From positions 1 through 25,891 of the IMG/VR virus record IMGVR_UViG_3300043499_000141: 25,891 nt of DNA. One strand, 5' to 3'. Made by a program: the position numbers and the translations under genes. This DNA comes from a virus. A model generated the notes under the pieces. The model did not search any database. It was not told where the DNA came from and saw only the letters and a list, made by a program, of their open reading frames with translations. This document shows positions 8,457-15,665 of the stretch, piece after piece (the first letter of the stretch is position 1; the number at the start of each line of letters is the position of its first letter).

Positions 8457-8620
8457 TATACTACCTTAACCTTTCTTAAAGCCTGAACTTGAGCTTTCGC
8501 TTTGTCTGCGGCATTAAACTCTTTCCCCACAACTTGTGGGACATTTGCTTTCTTAGCAAACTGTGGATTGTGTGCCACAGCAGCCATAAATCTTTGCTGT
8601 TTAGGTGAACTACTTGGCAT
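8456..8620 (-). CDS. Small conserved phage protein, DUF3008-like
   Basis: A 54-residue protein: MPSSSPKQQRFMAAVAHN, then KKANVPQVVGKEFNAADK. The opening (Met-Pro-Ser, Ser/Lys-rich, Gln-Gln-Arg-Phe-Met) is a signature I know from small phage proteins of the DUF3008 type that lie among head genes. The start overlaps the end of the preceding gene by 11 bases, and the stop shares a base with the scaffold ATG (TAATG). The product is basic and probably helical. Function unknown; a structural or assembly accessory role is inferred from position. Confidence 0.8.
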   Translation of the reverse strand: MPSSSPKQQRFMAAVAHNPQFAKKANVPQVVGKEFNAADKAKAQVQALRKVKVV

Positions 8621-8918
8621 TTTCATTCTCCCTATTCCAGTAACCTTTTTGGATCATTGCCTTCTTTATATCCTCAAGTGTGCTCTTATCTGAAGTATAT
8701 CTCTGCCTCAGAGGTAAACCTTTAAGATCTGCAGTTGGCACAACATTATGCCGAGCACAATGATCCCGAAGACCAGCTCTTCCATGAATGACAGTGCCGT
8801 CAATAGGGGATATGACGTCAGGTAAGTCAGGCATAATAGTGGGGCCATTTCTTTCGCGTTGTGGCTCTGTGCCTTTTTCATAAGCTACCCCATCTATGTA
8901 AATAAAACATTTACGCAT
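8610..8918 (-). CDS. Conserved phage head-region protein
   Basis: This 102-residue protein contains PDVISPIDGTVIHGRAGLRD followed by HCARHNVVPTADLKGLP. I recognise this block as a conserved small protein found directly after portal genes in many podoviruses; its biochemical function is not established. The N-terminus MRKCFIYIDGVAYEKG is beta-prone and could form a short ribbon, although it lacks the paired cysteines of an FmdB zinc ribbon. The gene overlaps the portal by eight bases and the DUF3008-like gene by 11. Confidence 0.82.
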   Translation of the reverse strand: MRKCFIYIDGVAYEKGTEPQRERNGPTIMPDLPDVISPIDGTVIHGRAGLRDHCARHNVVPTADLKGLPLRQRYTSDKSTLEDIKKAMIQKGYWNRENENAK

Positions 8919-11247
8919 TTTTCTTCACCTCTTTAGCTTGTTTCAGCTTTTGCTCATGGGTTTGCTGATCTTGCTTACCCTTGGCCATTCTATCTACCAT
9001 ATCAAAGAGAGACTCTTGTTTAAGGTGCTCTATGTTCTGTCTATGTGATTGGGCATTAGCTTGAAGATCTTGTTGATTCTTCAACGCCTTAAACCTCATA
9101 TCAGCCATACTAGTCATCTGTTTCATTTTCGCAGTTGCCATGTCGCTCTGTTGCTTTATCTGGGCTGACTTTGCGTCTCCTTGGGTTTTTGCTTCGATTT
9201 GCTTAATTTGAGCGTCGGCCTTCTTTTCTTCTGGGGTTGGTTGGGGTGGCTGTCCTGCTTGTTGTTGTTGGGCTTTGAGTTGGTTGTCGAGTTCACGATC
9301 AAGCATCCCTTCTATATCACGAGCACCTTTAAAGCCAGAGACAACCCACTTCAGGATATTGACAAGCATTGGGGCCATCTGAGGCGCCTGTTGAATCATT
9401 GCCGTAGCTTGCGGCAGATACCCTGCCACAGACGACAATAACTCAATTCTATCTTGTTTTTCCATAGCATAGTCTGCTTGAGCCATCTGGTCAGAGGTAA
9501 CAGTAATACGCCATTCAAAGCCTTCCTCTGACTGTACCATGTCGAGGGCTTCATCTGCGAGTGCTGCATCGTCTGTTCTGAGTATATTGCTCTTTCTCTT
9601 TAGGATTTCAGGGTCAAAGTGCTTGACCATGATTTCCGCTTTAAGTCGAAGAAGTTCGCTGGCAAATTGTGCGATTTCATCTTGAGTATCTTTGATTCTA
9701 ACCGAAGCAAATTTCGCCTTAATTTCTTGTGCCCCAAGGGTTTCAGATGCTTTAGATGCCCCCCGGACAATATCAGAAATTCCAGTAAGTTCATAGATTT
9801 GAGCTTTCGTTGATTCACGCGCTTCGTATAATCTTTGAAGTGCTTGAACCACCTTTTCGAGGGGGAGCCAATCCACTGCACCTGCGACACCGCCTTTCTC
9901 TGCAAACATTGCCCAATCAGAAACTGGGATCATGATGTTGTCTACGCCCTCTTGCAGCATCCTTTGAATGCCTGTAGCAGAAGAATCATAGACACCAACT
10001 ACCTTTACTGCCTTTGTAAGGAGAGCAATTCTGTTATTGAGCGTGTCCATCTCTACATATTGATCCTGGACAAAATAGTAGTCAGGTCTGGGTACAGTGT
10101 TAGAAGTGGTAATGTTAGCCAATAGAGGCTTAGGACAAGGCTCAAACCCAACAAGATTAAGAAAGTCGTCTTTTTCATCGAGAATCTCTGGATAATCTTT
10201 ACAAAGCCAGAAAACCTTCCGATCTGTACGATCCCATATCTCATAGATACATGCCATCTGCATCGCTTGATGTTCAGGCGTTGAACTTACTGGATAAAGC
10301 GACATGTTTGCATTAAATGGGCGGAAATTCAAGGGGATATTCTCAGCCATTTCTGCCCCAAACCTCTTGATCAGCGCAGCATGATCCATGTACACACGGC
10401 GTGCTGTCCAACGACGCTCTTCCCATATCCTGCATGGACTCCAAAGGAAGTCTTCCCAATACACATAGTCTATTACGACCCTTTGATCTGTGATCTTCTT
10501 AAAGGTCATAACTTGTGGGGGTGGTGGCGGAACAGCCTGCTGTTGTAGCCCCATTGCAGGAGATGGTCCTCCTGGGCCGGGCATAGGCTGACCGCCACCA
10601 TTTGGTGTATTAGGCGGTGCCTGCGGCGGCATTTGAGGCCCCTGCGGTGGCACTTGAGGAGGCTGACCGCCACCCATAGGCATCTGTGGTGGCATCGGCG
10701 GGGGAGGATTTGCTGCCATCTGCGCTTGTTGCTCATCTGGTGCTGGACCAGTAGCAAATCCAGAGTTATCAGGCATTTCACCTGATGGATACGCATTAAG
10801 AGTCAGTTCTACGTCTTCTATGTCTGTCTCGAGACGTAACCACACCTGTCCAAGACCTGGAATTAGTCTATCCAGGACTACATATTGCATCGCAGAGTTG
10901 AATGTATCCCTAGGGTCATCCTTATCAGGCGATATGCAACGTTGTAAGATCATAGCACCTACACGTGCGAGGTCATCTTGATAGTCAATGAACTTCCTAC
11001 TTACCTCTGGTTTAGGTAATTGGGCATACATTGCCGCTTTAAGGATCTTTGTGTTAGCGTAGAACAGGTTAAACCACTTTTGATGCGAATCTAGAGCATC
11101 TCTTTCGTCCAAATAGCGTCGTACGACCTTACGTGCACGCTCGTAGTACTTCTTTAACTCGCTTTCAGCATAGTTAACCTCAGTTATCCACCGTTGGTGC
11201 GGTGGCATCTCATGAGGGTCTTTAATGACAGGTGAGCGATCAGGCAT
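8911..11247 (-). CDS. Portal protein
   Basis: At 778 residues this is the largest virion gene and lies two genes downstream of the large terminase, where the portal belongs. It forms the dodecameric vertex through which DNA enters and leaves. The helical N-terminus (YYERARKVVRRYLDERDAL, then WFNLFYANTKILKAAMYAQ) and the central segment (DYYFVQDQYVEMDTLNNRI, then YELTGISDIVRGASKASETL) match podovirus portals. Residues about 162-246 are an unusual Pro/Gln/Met/Gly tract inserted before the conserved FKKITDQRVVIDYVYWEDFL block. The last about 110 residues are Gln/Lys-rich coiled coil. Its ATG shares a base with the preceding stop. Confidence 0.92.
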   Translation of the reverse strand: MPDRSPVIKDPHEMPPHQRWITEVNYAESELKKYYERARKVVRRYLDERDALDSHQKWFNLFYANTKILKAAMYAQLPKPEVSRKFIDYQDDLARVGAMILQRCISPDKDDPRDTFNSAMQYVVLDRLIPGLGQVWLRLETDIEDVELTLNAYPSGEMPDNSGFATGPAPDEQQAQMAANPPPPMPPQMPMGGGQPPQVPPQGPQMPPQAPPNTPNGGGQPMPGPGGPSPAMGLQQQAVPPPPPQVMTFKKITDQRVVIDYVYWEDFLWSPCRIWEERRWTARRVYMDHAALIKRFGAEMAENIPLNFRPFNANMSLYPVSSTPEHQAMQMACIYEIWDRTDRKVFWLCKDYPEILDEKDDFLNLVGFEPCPKPLLANITTSNTVPRPDYYFVQDQYVEMDTLNNRIALLTKAVKVVGVYDSSATGIQRMLQEGVDNIMIPVSDWAMFAEKGGVAGAVDWLPLEKVVQALQRLYEARESTKAQIYELTGISDIVRGASKASETLGAQEIKAKFASVRIKDTQDEIAQFASELLRLKAEIMVKHFDPEILKRKSNILRTDDAALADEALDMVQSEEGFEWRITVTSDQMAQADYAMEKQDRIELLSSVAGYLPQATAMIQQAPQMAPMLVNILKWVVSGFKGARDIEGMLDRELDNQLKAQQQQAGQPPQPTPEEKKADAQIKQIEAKTQGDAKSAQIKQQSDMATAKMKQMTSMADMRFKALKNQQDLQANAQSHRQNIEHLKQESLFDMVDRMAKGKQDQQTHEQKLKQAKEVKKNA

Positions 11248-12698
11248 TATTTACCCCTTCTAAGGGCATAAGACTGCATTTCAGCAATCATATCATGTAT
11301 TTCTTTATCATTTTCAAACTCTGCTCTTTCATATACTGGAATACCCTTTTTACCCAAGTACTGGTGTGCCAACTCAGCTTCTTCTGGCTTACCAGTAAAA
11401 TATGCAAGTACATTTGCTTTGTTTATTCCAAATGGGCCGTACTTCTTTAGCTCAGCATAGTCTGAAGGATTGTAATCAATATTCTGCTTTTTATATGCAC
11501 GAAGTCTTTCAGTTACGCCTTTAACAAACGCAGGGTCATTATATCTTGGGTCAGTAACACGACTGCCATACTTTCTAACATCTTCAGCATTTAGACGTTC
11601 TTTAGACCAATACTTTGGGTTTAGAGCTTTACTTTGCAATGCATCTGCAATCTCTTCGCCTCTATTTATTGGATCAATACCTTTTCCATATTGCACTGCA
11701 GCATATTCGTTCTCAGTTAGATTATCATACCTATTTCGTAGCATGTCACTAGGAAGATCACCTTTACGAAGACGTGCTGCACCTTTAGGACTTGTATTAA
11801 AATGCTCAAAAGATTGAAACCGTGGTGTCGTATTCATAGACATCACAGATGGTTCTATTGAGTGCATTCCCTTACCAATACTACCACCTTCAGCGCCTGT
11901 ACCACCTCTATAATATTTACTATCAAATCTATCCTCCAATCTTGCTCGTGCAAGTATTTCTGGAGGTGCTTTCATCCCTGTTTTTTCTTCCATTTCTCTT
12001 ACAGTAGCCTCCATAGACATGCCTCTACGGGGCGTATAGAAATCATGTGCTTTTAAAGTTGTATTTGAAGTCTTTGGATCTAAACTTCGCGGATTCGGTA
12101 CAAGGATATTAGGACCAAATTGGTCCATTGTTGACATATTGGGCGCTAAATCAGACGTAATAGCAAAAGATGGATGTGTAAGTTCCTCAAGTGGTTTTCC
12201 TGGGGTTTGATTTTTTGCCCAATAAGGTGGTCTACCCATAATACCTTCAGTAGTATGGTATAGGGCTAAGTCTCTACCACCTATATCACCCTGTTTATCA
12301 AGATATATCGCACCACGTTGTGCTTCTGGGCTCCCTCTAGGGGCAGGTGTATCTTTAACTGGTGTTCTGCCTACTCCACCACCGCGTAATATGGCAGGAA
12401 GGATGCCCGTTGCCATACGTGCTGCGTCGTATCCACCACCTTCACCTTCTTTCTCTTCTAAAGGCGTACCTTTTGCGAGCCAATCTGAGCTAAACGGTAC
12501 GTTCTTCTTTTCTAAGAGGTCAGGGGGAGTATCTATTAGCCCTAACTTGTGTGCACCATATCCGTATCCTGCGATGCCGAGGTTAGCCACATCCGTAGCG
12601 AGGTCGACAGGTGTACCCATTACATCCGCTGTAAGACCACGCACTCCACCTCTTAAGAGGTTGAGTATTCGTGATGTTTCTACTTGTCTATCAGGCAT
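11247..12698 (-). CDS. Unrecognised 483-residue protein between terminase and portal
   Basis: The N-terminus (LLRGGVRGLTADVMGTPVDL, then ANLGIAGYGYGAHKLGL and IDTPPDLLE) resembles an Ala/Gly-rich helical segment I associate with large phage polyproteins and ejected proteins. Residues about 143-215 contain DLALYHTTEGIMGR, HPSFAIT and FGPNILVPNPRSLDPK, a pattern I have seen in large polyvalent phage proteins but cannot tie to a known activity; the Tyr-His-Thr-Thr start is loosely like ADP-ribosyltransferase or toxin-type folds. The C-terminus has a further compact domain (NVLAYFTGKPEEAELAHQYL). TAATG junctions on both sides show it belongs to the operon. A virion-packaged effector is a hypothesis only. 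Confidence 0.85.
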   Translation of the reverse strand: MPDRQVETSRILNLLRGGVRGLTADVMGTPVDLATDVANLGIAGYGYGAHKLGLIDTPPDLLEKKNVPFSSDWLAKGTPLEEKEGEGGGYDAARMATGILPAILRGGGVGRTPVKDTPAPRGSPEAQRGAIYLDKQGDIGGRDLALYHTTEGIMGRPPYWAKNQTPGKPLEELTHPSFAITSDLAPNMSTMDQFGPNILVPNPRSLDPKTSNTTLKAHDFYTPRRGMSMEATVREMEEKTGMKAPPEILARARLEDRFDSKYYRGGTGAEGGSIGKGMHSIEPSVMSMNTTPRFQSFEHFNTSPKGAARLRKGDLPSDMLRNRYDNLTENEYAAVQYGKGIDPINRGEEIADALQSKALNPKYWSKERLNAEDVRKYGSRVTDPRYNDPAFVKGVTERLRAYKKQNIDYNPSDYAELKKYGPFGINKANVLAYFTGKPEEAELAHQYLGKKGIPVYERAEFENDKEIHDMIAEMQSYALRRGK

Positions 12699-14014
12699 TA
12701 TGCTATTCTACGGTTCTTTACTACCCTATCAGCATTATCAAGATACAACTCGTCAAGACTATAACCAAGTCTTTTTTCAACCTCAATATCCTGGGATGTC
12801 TGCGGTTTTCTTCTCTTACAGACCACAGCCATATACCCAAACGCATCCGCGTAATCTGAACACCAGTCATGCTTTGGTTTATCATCGAAAATGAGCAACT
12901 TGTCGTCCCACTCTCTATGATATCCTTTCAAGGCTTCAATAAGGTCTTCCGTCTCTTCTTCTTCGAAGTACATCAGAGGGAATACCCTACGTGTAGCCGA
13001 TATTCTGTCCTTTACTTTATGATCCGGTACTATGTTTGGCCTTATACCTTCAATTAGAAATTGTTCAACTATTGACTTCTTTGTCTGGAGATTCTTTGCC
13101 CGTGCGTCATGGGGGAGCCAGACATCTCCTAAACCATCACCTAACTCATACAATATGCCTATATAATGCAGAATGTCCTTACCACTAGCTGCATAGACCT
13201 TCACTATGCGTATATTCCCTTGAAGATCCTCTTGCCAGAAGACCATCACTGTCGCATCTGTGAACCCCAGGTCGAATACTACATTAACTTTAAGGGCAGG
13301 ATCTAGTAGTCCGTGCTGTACGCGCCCCTCATAAAACACAGAGTTAATCTCATCGGCATATATGGCACCTTTGAGGGCGGAATCAAAAGAGCACTCATAT
13401 TCCTGGGCATACTCTTCGGGATCCATATCTTCCCGTAGGTCTGCCAGTTCTTCTTTACCAATGATGCCACTAGACGAAGCACGAAGTAGCATCGTGAAGT
13501 ACTTTGAAGGTAAACTGAGTCCTCTTTTGTACTCCGTATGGAACAAGTTCTTACCTCTAGGAGTAGAGGCGAAGACCCACCAGCCATTACGATCAGATAA
13601 TGCAGGACGAATAACCTGACTAAAGACTGAGGGTCTAAAAAGTGCATATTCATCTCCTACACCACCATCCAGATACATACCCCGAAGACTGTCAGGATTA
13701 TCAGCACCCAGGCAATATATTGTTCTATCACCATGGAGGGTAATCTTGAGCTCACTTTCTGCCGGAGGCTTTGAAAAGTATCTCTCACCATAGTCCTTCA
13801 TATACTGCCATGCGATGCGCTTTGCTTGTCTGTATGTAGGACCGACATAGGCCAGCTGCGGGCGCTCCAATGGACATTCCAGGGCTCCGACAATACAATC
13901 ATTGACCAGAGCAACTGTCTTACCTGCCCGTCTATGAGTACAAAGCACGGCCCACCGTTGCTTCCTGTTATGAAAGTCGAGGAACGCATCGCGGGGGGCA
14001 TACTCTTTACTCAC
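12698..14014 (-). CDS. terL: Terminase large subunit
   Basis: The 438-residue ATPase-nuclease packages DNA into the prohead. Residues 26-33 (THRRAGKT) are the Walker A loop; D121-E122 in YLDGGVGDEYA are Walker B and the catalytic Glu; STP at 150-152 is the coupling motif. The C-terminal RNase H-like nuclease begins with VVFDLGFTDATVMVFW, giving D248 and D253 as probable metal ligands, with a later Asp in YADAFGYMAV. The length is a little short but complete for podovirus terminases. The start codon is GTG (14014); no ATG is available before the Walker A region that keeps the N-terminal helix. The small terminase gene ends 24 bases upstream. Confidence 0.97.
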   Translation of the reverse strand: MSKEYAPRDAFLDFHNRKQRWAVLCTHRRAGKTVALVNDCIVGALECPLERPQLAYVGPTYRQAKRIAWQYMKDYGERYFSKPPAESELKITLHGDRTIYCLGADNPDSLRGMYLDGGVGDEYALFRPSVFSQVIRPALSDRNGWWVFASTPRGKNLFHTEYKRGLSLPSKYFTMLLRASSSGIIGKEELADLREDMDPEEYAQEYECSFDSALKGAIYADEINSVFYEGRVQHGLLDPALKVNVVFDLGFTDATVMVFWQEDLQGNIRIVKVYAASGKDILHYIGILYELGDGLGDVWLPHDARAKNLQTKKSIVEQFLIEGIRPNIVPDHKVKDRISATRRVFPLMYFEEEETEDLIEALKGYHREWDDKLLIFDDKPKHDWCSDYADAFGYMAVVCKRRKPQTSQDIEVEKRLGYSLDELYLDNADRVVKNRRIA

Positions 14015-14038
14015 TTGTATACTACCTGTTGGTAGACT

Positions 14039-14380
14039 TCATTCATTTTCAGTCTCTTTCGACAACTTCGGTACCAGGTCTACTACATCTGCGTCCATGG
14101 GCTGCTCATCGGCCCTTTTGTAGCTCAATCTGTCCCTTGTCAGCCACGGTATATCTATTACTATCTTTTCTCTATCTCCTTCTGGAGCTGAGGCGGGGAG
14201 CAATTTCGAGATAGCCTGGACAAATACTCGCGCATTTTGGTCATTCTTGCCCGCAAACTCCACTAACCACTCACTTCCTCCTAAATGGTCAAAGGCTTCC
14301 CTGAAGACTTCACGAAGCTGTCGTGTTATCTTCTTCGGAGAGGCGGGGAGGGAGAGATCGGTATCTCGGAGTTGCTGCAT
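14039..14380 (-). CDS. terS: Probable terminase small subunit
   Basis: From the ATG at 14380 the product is 113 residues: MQQLRDTDLSLPASPKKITR, then a segment with AFDHLGGSEWLVEFAGKN and FVQAISKLLP. The Gly-Gly-Ser-x-Trp-Leu and Asn-x-x-x-Phe-Val-Gln pattern is one I know from small terminase-like proteins that precede TerL in podoviruses. The C-terminus (DADVVDLVPKLSKE) is acidic. The frame is open to an ATG at 14464, but a promoter -10 box (14399-14404) lies inside that extension, so the start at 14380 is preferred. It is the first gene of the leftward operon; the ribosome site is weak. Confidence 0.75.
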   Translation of the reverse strand: MQQLRDTDLSLPASPKKITRQLREVFREAFDHLGGSEWLVEFAGKNDQNARVFVQAISKLLPASAPEGDREKIVIDIPWLTRDRLSYKRADEQPMDADVVDLVPKLSKETENE

Positions 14381-14398
14381 AAAACTGCCTAAAATATA

Positions 14399-14428
14399 AT
14401 TATAGCGCACAAATCGGCCTTTGTACAA
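14399..14428 (-). promoter_or_regulatory. Leftward promoter of the virion operon
   Basis: On the minus strand TTGTAC (14428-14423) and TATAAT (14404-14399) are separated by 18 bases, within a longer AGGATTGTACAAAGG context. The expected start, near 14392, leaves a leader of about 12 bases before the small terminase ATG. The same -35 context, spacer length and -10 recur upstream of the primase gene at 18756. Confidence 0.75.
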
Positions 14429-14497
14429 TCCTTTTGTGTATACTTTGTGCAACGAGCGCAACATATGGCTTTACACTCCAGATTTGACGTCTTTTTG

Positions 14498-14506
14498 TGC
14501 TATAAT
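14498..14506 (+). promoter_or_regulatory. Candidate extended -10 promoter, rightward
   Basis: TGCTATAAT is a consensus extended -10 element. No -35 box stands at 17 bases; the TTGACG upstream is only 11 bases away. The expected start falls inside the palindrome at 14506-14522. No gene follows within 480 bases, so the product would be a leader or a small RNA. Confidence 0.45.
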
Positions 14507-14522
14507 GCTCACTATGTGAGCA
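14506..14522. promoter_or_regulatory. Perfect palindrome over a promoter start, operator candidate
   Basis: TGCTCAC-TAT-GTGAGCA is a perfect 7+3+7 inverted repeat that begins at the last base of the -10 box. A repressor bound here would block initiation. A second perfect palindrome, ACGATGTACATCGT, lies at 14539-14552, and an imperfect one centred on CGTACG at 14581-14599. Confidence 0.45.
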
Positions 14523-14604
14523 GTACGTTGTGCTACGTACGATGTACATCGTGCTTTGTTACCAAGTGGCCGATTTTGGGGTAGTTCGTACGGTACTACG
14601 CGGC

Positions 14605-14621
14605 GTAACAAAATGTAACGG
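14605..14621 (+). repeat. GTAACA-N4-GTAACGG box, copy 1
   Basis: GTAACA (14605-14610), four bases, then GTAACGG (14615-14621). The two GTAAC units are 10 bases apart, one helical turn. Copies with the same spacing occur at 14670 and 21710, and a weaker one at 17010. Confidence 0.6.
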
Positions 14622-14669
14622 CCATGTCACCAGGTGGCACGGGCCTAACTATTTTGTCTTCAACTTTTT

Positions 14670-14686
14670 GTAACAAGAAGTAACGG
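14670..14686 (+). repeat. GTAACA-N4-GTAACGG box, copy 2
   Basis: GTAACA (14670-14675), AGAA, GTAACGG (14680-14686), matching copy 1 at 13 of 13 non-spacer positions. It overlaps the start of the long direct repeat at 14686. Confidence 0.6.
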
Positions 14687-14844
14687 TTGAAGACCAAGGT
14701 ACTAAGTGTAATGAAGTGTATGTAACATTAATACTATAGTGATATTACTACACGTTACGTAATGATATTAGCTTATACTACTAGCTACTTTGTCTTCAAA
14801 AAAGTTGAAGACCAAAGTACTAAGTGTAATGAAGTGTAATGAAC
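14686..14844 (+). repeat. Long direct repeat pair
   Basis: The block 14686-14726 recurs at 14804-14844. Both start GTTGAAGACCAA and continue GTACTAAGTGTAATGAAG; over the first 35 bases only one position differs (G or A at the thirteenth base). The units are 118 bases apart from start to start. Confidence 0.75.
14787..14818. repeat. Hairpin built from TTGAAGAC elements
   Basis: ACTTTGTCTTCAA (14787-14799) pairs with TTGAAGACCAAAGT (14805-14818) around a five-base loop, leaving one bulged C. The same core occurs at 14653 and 14686 (inverted pair) and at 14873-14887, giving five copies in the region. Confidence 0.65.
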
Positions 14845-14887
14845 TAACTAAAGTACTAGTGTTATATAAGATTTGAAGACAAAGTAG

Positions 14888-14917
14888 TTAGACTAATACT
14901 TAAGTTTGTAGTATAAT
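14888..14917 (+). promoter_or_regulatory. Candidate promoter of the first rightward gene
   Basis: TTAGAC (14888-14893), 18 bases, then TATAAT (14912-14917). It starts one base after the last TTGAAGAC element, so a protein bound there would touch the polymerase. The -35 box is only a fair match. Confidence 0.5.
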
Positions 14918-14953
14918 TAATTCATCAAATGATTAATAAAAAATCAAATGATA

Positions 14954-14978
14954 ATAGTTAGAAATTTCTTCTAACTAT
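14954..14978 (+). other. Leader stem-loop before the first rightward gene
   Basis: ATAGTTAGAA (14954-14963) and TTCTAACTAT (14969-14978) form a 10-base perfect stem with a five-base loop in the predicted 5' leader of the 15009 gene. There is no T-run, so it is not a terminator; it may protect or regulate the transcript. Confidence 0.5.
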
Positions 14979-15008
14979 AATTAGTTAGTTTATTGAAAGT
15001 AGTACTAA

Positions 15009-15350
15009 ATGTCTAAAGTTACAATTGGATCTTTTTCTAAGAATATTATTGCAACTCAAAGTAACTTGTCTAATCAAGAAGTGTTAGATCTAGTTTTGAA
15101 AGAATTTCCTAATGCTAAAACATCACTAAGTTGTATTGCTTGGTACAAAAGTGATATGAAAAAACATAACTATAAAGTATCAAAGTTTCAAGAAAGAACT
15201 ATAGAAGTTATTGAACTAGAACTAATTGCTGCTAATGACAAAGTTCAAATGTTACAAGATGAACTAGAAAGTCTTAAGTCTTCTCAAGAAGAAAGTGAAT
15301 TGTTAATGTTGGCAACACTTGCAGCAAAGTACAACAAAGAAGTAGTCTAA
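15009..15350 (+). CDS. Small phage protein A, paralogue of the 15914 gene
   Basis: This 113-residue protein has an N-terminal domain with SNQEVLDLVLKEFPNAKTSL followed by CIAWYKSDMKK, then a predicted coiled coil (ELELIAANDKVQMLQDELES) and a C-terminal LAAKYNKEVV. The Ala-Lys-Thr-Ser-Leu-x-Cys-Ile-Ala-Trp-Tyr-Lys-Ser core is a motif I have met in phage proteins of unknown function. The whole layout is shared with the protein encoded at 15914. The gene is much more AT-rich than that paralogue. It has its own promoter, leader hairpin and terminator, so it is a single-gene early unit. Basic N-terminus and coiled coil would suit a DNA-binding dimer, but this is inference. The ribosome site is weak. 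Confidence 0.85.
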   Translation: MSKVTIGSFSKNIIATQSNLSNQEVLDLVLKEFPNAKTSLSCIAWYKSDMKKHNYKVSKFQERTIEVIELELIAANDKVQMLQDELESLKSSQEESELLMLATLAAKYNKEVV

Positions 15351-15354
15351 GTAG

Positions 15355-15383
15355 AAAGTACTAGAGAAATCTAGTACTTTTTT
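15355..15383 (+). terminator. Rho-independent terminator
   Basis: AAAGTACTAGA (15355-15365) and TCTAGTACTTT (15370-15380) form an 11-base perfect stem closed by a GAAA tetraloop and followed by a run of T. It lies four bases after the stop of the preceding gene. Confidence 0.92.
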
Positions 15384-15480
15384 ATTAATTCTGCCCGGCG
15401 AGTGGGGGGCAGAATTGTAGCCCGAAGTGCAACGGACAAAGTTCCAGGTACATCGCGGGATCGGTTTCGGGATCCGATTT

Positions 15481-15504
15481 TGGACCTGGATCTGGATCTG
15501 GATC
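15481..15504 (+). repeat. Four tandem TGGAYC hexamers
   Basis: TGGACC is followed by three TGGATC units without gaps, and then CG. Two further GGGATC sites lie just upstream at 15457-15475. Confidence 0.85.
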
Positions 15505-15641
15505 CGAAAGGGGGGCAGGAATTGAGTATTTTGTACTTATCTTATAGGTTTGTGTTCGTGGCCGTGATCACACAATTTTTCAGCAATTTATATATATGCA
15601 TAGGTAACGGCCTATATATAATTATATATATTGTGATCACA

Positions 15642-15665
15642 TCACAATCACAATCACAATCACAT
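15642..15665 (+). repeat. Tandem TCACAA hexamers
   Basis: Three TCACAA units and a fourth TCACAT follow directly on the GTGATCAC palindrome at 15633-15640, so the array continues its half-site. Confidence 0.85.

Larger units (their letters stand above)
14465..15008. other. Divergent control region without genes
   Basis: No convincing coding frame lies here. The left part (14498-14645) is rich in palindromes and short hairpins, the middle carries GTAAC direct-repeat boxes, and the right part (14653-14887) is AT-rich with five copies of a TTGAAGAC core in both orientations and a 41-base direct repeat. A promoter and a leader hairpin precede the first rightward gene. The region separates the leftward virion operon from the rightward early genes. 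Confidence 0.8.

Noticed and set aside
12391-12894. 167-codon plus-strand frame
   Set aside because: It is antisense across two well-supported virion genes and shows no domain or ribosome site.
14381-14464. N-terminal extension of the small terminase from the ATG at 14464
   Set aside because: The leftward promoter lies inside it, so this part is unlikely to be transcribed from that promoter; the residues are also unlike the family.
15481-15665. Tandem hexamers as a CRISPR-like array
   Set aside because: Units are six bases with no spacers and there are no cas operon genes; the Cas4-like nuclease is a usual phage replication-region gene.
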